From contig JBNJDW010000061.1 of NCBI GenBank assembly GCA_051745265.1, forward strand, positions 1 through 9,558: a stretch of DNA of 9,558 bases, in the 5' to 3' direction. The DNA is from JBNJDW01 sp051745265 (GTDB taxonomy: Bacteria; Pseudomonadota; Alphaproteobacteria; Micavibrionales; CSBR16-224). This document shows, in pieces, positions 5,894 through 9,558 of the stretch (positions within the stretch are counted from its first letter, which is position 1; every line of letters starts with the position of its first letter). The notes below the pieces were generated by a model. It had not been told where the DNA came from. It made no database searches and worked only from the letters and a program-made list of their open reading frames with translations. The position numbers were made by a program, and so were the translations under genes.

Positions 5894-6919
5894 TCAGCGG
5901 TTACCGCGCAATTCATGCGCCCGTTTTGAAAAATCGATCACTTCCGCTGACAACATCAATGAGTCTTCCATCATATCCTGTTCCTTTTGCTGAAAATTTC
6001 TTTCAAATTTGACAAACCACAGGAAATTGGCGTTTGAGCGATCTTCAACATCGGTGTAGTCCTCATGCATCGGGCTGCGGTGTCCTTTCAAAGACATATA
6101 GTTACGGCCATCGGGCAGATCGGCAATCTGGCACAGCATCTGATCGGTCAGATCCACCAGAGTATCGCTGCGCTGTTCCATGTAACGGGTATCTTCCAGC
6201 AACATCTGGTGAATAACCCGTTTATCATGAATGCGGGTGCGCTGGCCTTCGAACCATTTATCATAGGCGGCTCTGCCGGCTCTGCCATCATTCAGCGAAC
6301 GGAAATCATTCTGGGCATGAATTTCATATGTCCGTGTTACATCGGCAAACGGCGCACCGATCATGAAGTTCCACATATCCTTTTCACCCATCAGCTTCAA
6401 CTCCCAGGCGACGCGGATAGCGATCATCAACGCATCGGCCTGCTGGGCGCGATTAACTAGAATCGCATCATCGGGATTAAATTTCAGCGGGTTGAATAAA
6501 TGACCCTGTTCGGCCTGCCAGGCGCGGCGCATTTCCTTGATCAGCATGCAGGCCAGCTCCGGCAAGGGGCGGTCAGGATTTAAAACGATAACATTATGTT
6601 CCGGATAATATTGTGAGATCAATGTCTGTTCATCAAAAACAATCTCTGAGCGCAACTGTTTCTGGTCATCAAATAACATATGAGAAGCGGTGCTGCTTTC
6701 GGTTAAAAAGCCGATCAGCTTTTGAACATTCAGATCACCGGTCCGGCGTTCAAAAGGCGCGGACACCATATCGTAATCCATGGCCCACAGCATCGACAAA
6801 CGGTTATCCAGACAGTCATTGTCTTTCAACCTGTTGGCCCGTTTACTGAACCGGTCGGTTTTCGGCTTGGTCACGGAAGACGCTGGTTTTTTTTCTGTGT
6901 CTTTGTGATCTTCTGACAT
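5894..6919 (-). CDS. DUF6782-like protein, putative metallopeptidase relative lacking HExxH (paralogue A)
   Basis: This is a 341-residue cytosolic protein. A charged, probably disordered N-terminus (about 1-35, rich in Lys, Asp, Ser) precedes the core. The core shares three blocks with the downstream gene: LIGFLTESSTASHMLFDD (68-85), the central EMRRAWQAEQGH...NRAQQAD...AWELKLMG region (129-178), and YDKWFEGQ (219-226). The peptidase-like helix reads MLIKEMRRAWQ (125-135); compared with an HExxH pattern both histidines are replaced (K and R) while the glutamate remains. The position equivalent to E138 of the neighbour is Gln. A C-terminal extension of about 90 residues, containing MYSLKGH-like and FVKFERNFQQKEQDMMEDS segments, is absent from the neighbour. 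A GGGGGGAA ribosome site lies about 8 bases before the ATG. Likely first gene of a two-gene unit; function unknown. Confidence 0.75.
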   Translation of the reverse strand: MSEDHKDTEKKPASSVTKPKTDRFSKRANRLKDNDCLDNRLSMLWAMDYDMVSAPFERRTGDLNVQKLIGFLTESSTASHMLFDDQKQLRSEIVFDEQTLISQYYPEHNVIVLNPDRPLPELACMLIKEMRRAWQAEQGHLFNPLKFNPDDAILVNRAQQADALMIAIRVAWELKLMGEKDMWNFMIGAPFADVTRTYEIHAQNDFRSLNDGRAGRAAYDKWFEGQRTRIHDKRVIHQMLLEDTRYMEQRSDTLVDLTDQMLCQIADLPDGRNYMSLKGHRSPMHEDYTDVEDRSNANFLWFVKFERNFQQKEQDMMEDSLMLSAEVIDFSKRAHELRGNR

Positions 6920-7137
6920 TTGGATATTCCCCCCATTAATTGGTCTAGTCTTTTAAAGAGCACCCCCATGCTCATAATTCATCATCGCGCAATAAAGTTA
7001 ACAAGAGCCTATCAAAGCCCTTACAAAGTATTGATAACAAAGATTTATTTTTTATTACGGAAAAAGCTACAATCTATGATATTGATTTTACTATATTTTT
7101 AAAAAATACCAATTATTTGATTTTTTTATTAAATGCT
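6920..7137. other. AT-rich intergenic gap
   Basis: These 218 bases separate paralogue A from the phosphotransferase gene, both on the minus strand. The right half (about 7030-7137) is strikingly AT-rich. It contains an A/T-only inverted repeat AAATA/TATTT (7104-7108 and 7114-7118) with T-runs on both sides, possibly a weak terminator for the phosphotransferase. A GAGCA/TGCTC hairpin lies at 6958-6973. No coding sequence, tRNA or strong promoter was found here. Confidence 0.5.
6958..6973 (-). terminator. Weak hairpin upstream of paralogue A
   Basis: GAGCA (6958-6962) and TGCTC (6969-6973) pair around a six-base loop of five C and one A. Read on the minus strand the hairpin is followed by TTTAAAA. 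The stem is short (5 bp), and it sits about 40 bases before the ATG of paralogue A, so it could be a weak terminator of leftward read-through or a leader hairpin. Low confidence. Confidence 0.25.
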
Positions 7138-8208
7138 CTAATAATCGGCAAAATCAGGCACAGGCGTCGTTATTTCGCGCCTTTCCAGCCAGTTTAATGA
7201 CGCCCAGAGCATTGATTTTTGCAGCCAGCGCAGCCGCGGTAATTTATCCGGTACAGGTCGGTACGCCTGCAGGGCATAATAGCCGCTGGTCTGGGCCAGA
7301 ATAATATCAAGATCAGACTCGGGCAGGGTCAAACCGCTGCTGGCGGCGAATCGGTCGAGCAGATCCCAGGCCGGCAGCCCGCAATCGGCCATAATATTGG
7401 CGCAAAGCGACACAACATCATAGCCAAAGGGCCCGAGACAGCCATTCGGCCAATCAATAATCCAGGGCTTCTCCTGCGTATCAAAAACAATATTATCAGC
7501 GCGCAGATCAAAATGGAGCAGGGCGCGCTGATGATTCGCCGCCGGCGCCGCGCTGAGCCGAAGCAGCGAATCGATATTACGCGCCAGCCAGTCACTGCCG
7601 GCCTTGGGATCGGTAAAAAGCGATGAAAAATTATGATAACGGTCAAAATTGCCGGCAAATTTGGCCCAGCTGTTCGTACCTGAGACAATATCAGCAATAA
7701 ACGGTGTGTCCTGCATATCACTGATACCGGTCATATCCTCAATCGGTACGGCATAGAGCCGCTGGAGAACCTGACAGAGGGAATCGAACTGGCTGATCTC
7801 CCAGTTACGTACAATATGCGCGCCCGGAATCGCCTCCCAGATGCCCAGATACCAGTCATCTTCACCGCCCCAGGCAACAGTGCCATGAAAATCCGGGGTA
7901 AAGGCTTTAAGCGCCGGGACGCTCTGATAAAGATGAATTTCCTGATCAAGCATTTTGGCACCATGGGCGGTTTGCTCAGGATGGGTGCCTTTGATAAAAA
8001 AATCACGACCATTTTCTGTCCGGGCGCAGATGGAAAAGGCCGGTGAAAACCCGCCCCAGGCAATGCGGCTTTTGACAATCGGACTGCCCAGCTGTGTTTC
8101 AAGATCAGCGCGCAAGGCATCAGGCAGCGCGTCAAAATCGGGTTTATATTCGCGGGCTTCAGGTTCGGGCAGATAAAACCGTAAATCCGGCTGTTTTTTG
8201 AGAGTCAT
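7138..8208 (-). CDS. APH-family phosphotransferase (protein-kinase-like fold), substrate unknown
   Basis: The 356-residue protein has the aminoglycoside phosphotransferase / choline kinase fold. The nucleotide-binding lysine is in FFIKGTHP (K73), with a likely partner Glu90 in LDQEIHLYQ. The catalytic (Brenner) motif LLHFDLRADNIVFD covers 230-243 with D234 and N239, and the Mg-binding IIDWP follows (D252). These residues are all intact, so an active ATP-dependent kinase is expected. The family phosphorylates small molecules (aminoglycosides, choline, homoserine, sugars); nothing here identifies the substrate, and resistance should not be assumed. The tail (residues 323-345) is rich in Trp, Leu and Arg. 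The start at 8208 has AGG about 8 bases upstream. The gene begins 27 bases after the stop of the 203-residue gene, so the two are probably one operon transcribed away from the putative origin. Confidence 0.88.
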   Translation of the reverse strand: MTLKKQPDLRFYLPEPEAREYKPDFDALPDALRADLETQLGSPIVKSRIAWGGFSPAFSICARTENGRDFFIKGTHPEQTAHGAKMLDQEIHLYQSVPALKAFTPDFHGTVAWGGEDDWYLGIWEAIPGAHIVRNWEISQFDSLCQVLQRLYAVPIEDMTGISDMQDTPFIADIVSGTNSWAKFAGNFDRYHNFSSLFTDPKAGSDWLARNIDSLLRLSAAPAANHQRALLHFDLRADNIVFDTQEKPWIIDWPNGCLGPFGYDVVSLCANIMADCGLPAWDLLDRFAASSGLTLPESDLDIILAQTSGYYALQAYRPVPDKLPRLRWLQKSMLWASLNWLERREITTPVPDFADY

Positions 8209-8235
8209 ACTATGCCTAATGTAATATAAGACCCC

Positions 8236-8847
8236 TCAGGCCATCATGACATCCTGGATGACCGGCATGCCTTCGATTTTTAATTCTTCATCAGACATGG
8301 CGACATTGCCATCGGGCGCGACATGGATCAGTGTGCGGAACAGCGAATCCTTGAACAGCATAAAAGCTTCCAGATTAAAGGTCCCGTCCGGATCCTGATT
8401 TAAAACCGTGACCGGATGCAGCATGTCCTGAATAACCTTGCGGCCCTGCGGCGGCGGTTCATTCTGCCATTTGATTTCATCAAGGCTTTCGATCGGCACA
8501 AACCGGCCATGACGGCCACGGACATAAGAAAAGAAAAACTTCACATAGCTGCGCACCGTATTCTGATCCAAATTAATCTGCGCAGTTTCGTTAACTTCGT
8601 AAATCGGCCCGTTGGTCCAGTTGATCATATAAACCTGTTTACCATCGCTTAAGGCATATTTACGAGCGCCGGGCACGGTCGACAGATCTGAAATCTCATA
8701 AAATTTAAAATCTTTATAGAATGGCAGTTTTTGCACCCGGATCGTCGTGTTTTCAGGATTAAAGCTAATCGGCTCAATATGCGGATTAAGCGTTTCCAAA
8801 AGCCGCTTGCCCTCTGCGGGATCCAGTTTTTTCCAGTCGTTACTCAT
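8236..8847 (-). CDS. Conserved-looking hypothetical protein beside oriC
   Basis: I do not recognise this 203-residue protein. It has no signal peptide or membrane helix and looks soluble. The centre is beta-rich (ISFNPENTTIRVQKLPFYK, about 28-45; KYALSDGKQVYMINWTNGPIYEVN, about 63-86). A striking aromatic-basic segment follows, YVKFFFSYVRGRHGRFVPIE (101-120), and then an acidic PDG-containing C-terminal half (NQDPDGTFNLEAFMLFKDSLFRTLIHVAPDGNV). Patches of this kind usually indicate a conserved domain, but I cannot name it. A strong AGGGGAG ribosome site precedes the ATG by about 5 bases. Its promoter must lie within the DnaA-box region upstream, so origin events could affect its transcription. 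It is followed after 27 bases by the phosphotransferase gene, suggesting a shared role. Confidence 0.78.
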   Translation of the reverse strand: MSNDWKKLDPAEGKRLLETLNPHIEPISFNPENTTIRVQKLPFYKDFKFYEISDLSTVPGARKYALSDGKQVYMINWTNGPIYEVNETAQINLDQNTVRSYVKFFFSYVRGRHGRFVPIESLDEIKWQNEPPPQGRKVIQDMLHPVTVLNQDPDGTFNLEAFMLFKDSLFRTLIHVAPDGNVAMSDEELKIEGMPVIQDVMMA

Positions 8848-8884
8848 GATCTCTCCCCTTTTTTCACAGTTTTACCATGCCAAT

Positions 8885-8893
8885 TGTGGATAA
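8885..8893 (-). promoter_or_regulatory. Perfect DnaA box
   Basis: TGTGGATAA on the plus strand is the exact complement of the consensus TTATCCACA, the high-affinity DnaA site. It lies 38 bases before the ATG of the 203-residue gene. Confidence 0.75.
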
Positions 8894-8973
8894 ACTGTTA
8901 AAAACCACCCTGTTTATACAAAAAAGAAATTTATGCAGAAACCGTCCTCATCATTCAGGAGGCTTTACCCCCA

Positions 8974-8982
8974 TGTGGATTT
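8974..8982 (-). promoter_or_regulatory. Weak DnaA-box-like site
   Basis: TGTGGATTT differs from the consensus complement TGTGGATAA at the last two positions. It has the same orientation as the perfect box and the box at 9063, which raises its plausibility. Alone it would not be convincing. Confidence 0.4.
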
Positions 8983-9022
8983 TTTTATCACCGGGATGTG
9001 ATTTCATTGTAACGTTAAAAAA

Positions 9023-9047
9023 CGACTCGTCAAAAACTAATGAGTCG
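9023..9047. repeat. Inverted repeat carrying two GANTC (CcrM-type) sites
   Basis: CGACTC (9023-9028) and GAGTCG (9042-9047) are perfect 6-bp arms around a 13-base centre. Each arm contains a GANTC site (GACTC 9024-9028, GAGTC 9042-9046), the target of the alphaproteobacterial cell-cycle methylase CcrM. No T-run follows, so this is not a terminator. Methylation state could signal origin replication; that is inferred from Caulobacter. Confidence 0.5.
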
Positions 9048-9062
9048 CATCTGGAAAGCTGC

Positions 9063-9071
9063 TGTGGATAT
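9063..9071 (-). promoter_or_regulatory. DnaA box (one mismatch)
   Basis: TGTGGATAT matches the consensus complement at 8 of 9 positions, the mismatch being the last base. It has the same orientation as the perfect box and lies about 50 bases from the AT-rich element. Confidence 0.55.
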
Positions 9072-9120
9072 TTCTGTGCAGGAAAAAGTTATCCTTGTTT
9101 TTCATCCCCCCATAAACTAC

Positions 9121-9160
9121 CACAATTATAATATATCTATTATTATATAGTAGTAATAGG
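9121..9160. other. AT-rich candidate unwinding element / hemE promoter region
   Basis: From 9124 to 9158, 32 of 35 bases are A or T. Within it are a perfect TATAAT (9127-9132), which may be the -10 of hemE although no good -35 sits 16-18 bases upstream, and an imperfect inverted repeat (9137-9145 with 9151-9159, 8 of 9 pairs). In Caulobacter the hemE promoter is embedded in the origin, so one element may serve both roles. Confidence 0.5.
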
Positions 9161-9189
9161 ATGTGTGTAATCTCAAAGGGCCGACCTTC

Positions 9190-9558
9190 ATGACAAAACT
9201 TTTCCTTCAGGCTATCAACGGTCAGAAAACTGATAAAGTTCCCTTCTGGTATATGCGCCAGGCCGGACGCTATTTGCCGGAGTATCGGGAATTGCGTAAA
9301 GAGGCCGGATCCTTTCTTGATCTGTGCTATAATCCTGATTTCGCGGTCGAGGTCACTTTGCAGCCCATCCGCCGCTTTGATATGGATGCGGCGATCCTGT
9401 TTTCCGATATTCTGGTTATTCCCCATGCGCTGGGTCAGAAACTGGACTTTATCACCGGTAAGGGCCCGCAGCTCGATCCGATCCGCACGCAGGCAGAGCT
9501 GACCAAGATTGACTATAATCCCGAACTCTTTGATCAAGCCCTCAGCCCTGTTTATGAA
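9190..9558 (+). CDS. hemE: Uroporphyrinogen decarboxylase, N-terminal part (cut by window edge)
   Basis: HemE decarboxylates the four acetate side chains of uroporphyrinogen III to give coproporphyrinogen III in cytoplasmic haem synthesis. The first 123 codons are present, open to the window edge. They contain the family signature PFWYMRQAGRYLPEY (18-32), with the substrate-binding arginines, and the FSDIL motif (71-75), whose Asp73 corresponds to the essential aspartate of characterised enzymes. TGKGP (89-93) follows, as in the family. AAAGGG about 9 bases before the ATG is a good ribosome site. Its location beside a DnaA-box cluster matches the hemE-origin linkage of alphaproteobacteria. 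Full length is normally about 340-350 residues, so roughly two thirds is outside the window. Confidence 0.96.
   Translation, partial: MTKLFLQAINGQKTDKVPFWYMRQAGRYLPEYRELRKEAGSFLDLCYNPDFAVEVTLQPIRRFDMDAAILFSDILVIPHALGQKLDFITGKGPQLDPIRTQAELTKIDYNPELFDQALSPVYE

Larger units (their letters stand above)
8848..9189. other. Predicted chromosomal replication origin (oriC)
   Basis: This 342-base non-coding stretch lies immediately before hemE, the position of the origin in Caulobacter and Rickettsia. It carries one perfect DnaA box (8885-8893), one single-mismatch box (9063-9071) and several weaker ones. Those are 8914-8922 TTATACAAA, 8974-8982 TGTGGATTT and 9162-9170 TGTGTGTAA. Two GANTC methylation sites sit in an inverted repeat (9023-9047), and a highly AT-rich candidate unwinding element adjoins hemE. 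A 7-bp inverted repeat, ACAGTTT/AAACTGT (8866-8872 and 8892-8898), flanks the perfect box. Flanking genes diverge from the region, as expected where forks depart. No TTAA-N7-TTAA CtrA site was found. The call is inference from motifs and synteny; skew analysis was not run. Confidence 0.68.

Noticed and set aside
6920..7137. Foreign DNA or a mobile-element scar suggested by the sharp AT-richness
   Set aside because: No terminal repeats, target duplications, integrase fragments or tRNA were found; AT-rich intergenic DNA is common.
7138..8208. Calling the phosphotransferase an aminoglycoside resistance gene
   Set aside because: Only the shared APH-fold motifs are visible. The family includes many unrelated small-molecule kinases, and there is no mobile or resistance context.
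8877..9131. Plus-strand open frame of 84 codons across the DnaA-box region
   Set aside because: It has no ribosome site, an unusual Cys/Pro/His-rich composition and overlaps the origin motifs. It is better explained as chance.
8848..9189. CtrA-binding sites (TTAA-N7-TTAA) as in the Caulobacter origin
   Set aside because: Scanned by eye; TTAA occurs (e.g. near 8898 and 9015) but never in the required pair spacing.
9037..9537. Minus-strand open frame opposite hemE (166 codons)
   Set aside because: It is antisense to a clear hemE reading frame, with no recognisable domain and no Shine-Dalgarno.

Overview
The window looks like chromosomal DNA from an alphaproteobacterium of moderate GC content. 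Three things point there: hemE sits next to a DnaA-box-bearing intergenic region (the Caulobacter/Rickettsia-type origin arrangement), GANTC (CcrM-type) sites lie inside that region, and the PrmA, Cmk and S1 sequences have an alphaproteobacterial look. Two paralogous proteins resembling DUF6782 weakly suggest a Micavibrio-like or Rhodospirillales-related lineage; that is recall, not a search result.

Layout. Positions 1-1081, minus strand: the 5' end of rpsA (ribosomal protein S1) preceded by cmk (cytidylate kinase). A sigma70-like promoter at the 3' end of cmk and a hairpin-rich leader would let rpsA be expressed independently. Positions 1082-2829, minus strand: a small secreted protein of unknown function and a degradative thiolase. 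Positions 2921-4654, plus strand: prmA (L11 methyltransferase) and a secreted Sel1-repeat protein. Positions 4668-6919, minus strand: a 65-residue unknown protein with a near-consensus promoter and an operator-like palindrome, then two tandem paralogues that resemble a putative metallopeptidase family but lack an HExxH motif. Positions 6920-7137: an AT-rich gap. Positions 7138-8847, minus strand: a two-gene unit of an APH-fold phosphotransferase and an unknown 203-residue protein. Positions 8848-9189: a probable oriC. Positions 9190 to the end, plus strand: the 5' part of hemE.

Most genes left of the putative origin point left and hemE points right, so they run with the expected replication forks; prmA and the Sel1 gene are the exceptions. 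The core genes serve translation (rpsA, prmA), nucleotide and haem synthesis (cmk, hemE) and fatty-acid breakdown (thiolase). They are interspersed with lineage-specific unknowns near the origin. I see no insertion sequence, phage gene, CRISPR array, tRNA or rRNA. The strongest candidates for something undescribed are the oriC architecture, the paired degenerate metallopeptidase-like proteins, the strongly promoted 65-residue protein, and the phosphotransferase/unknown pair beside the origin.
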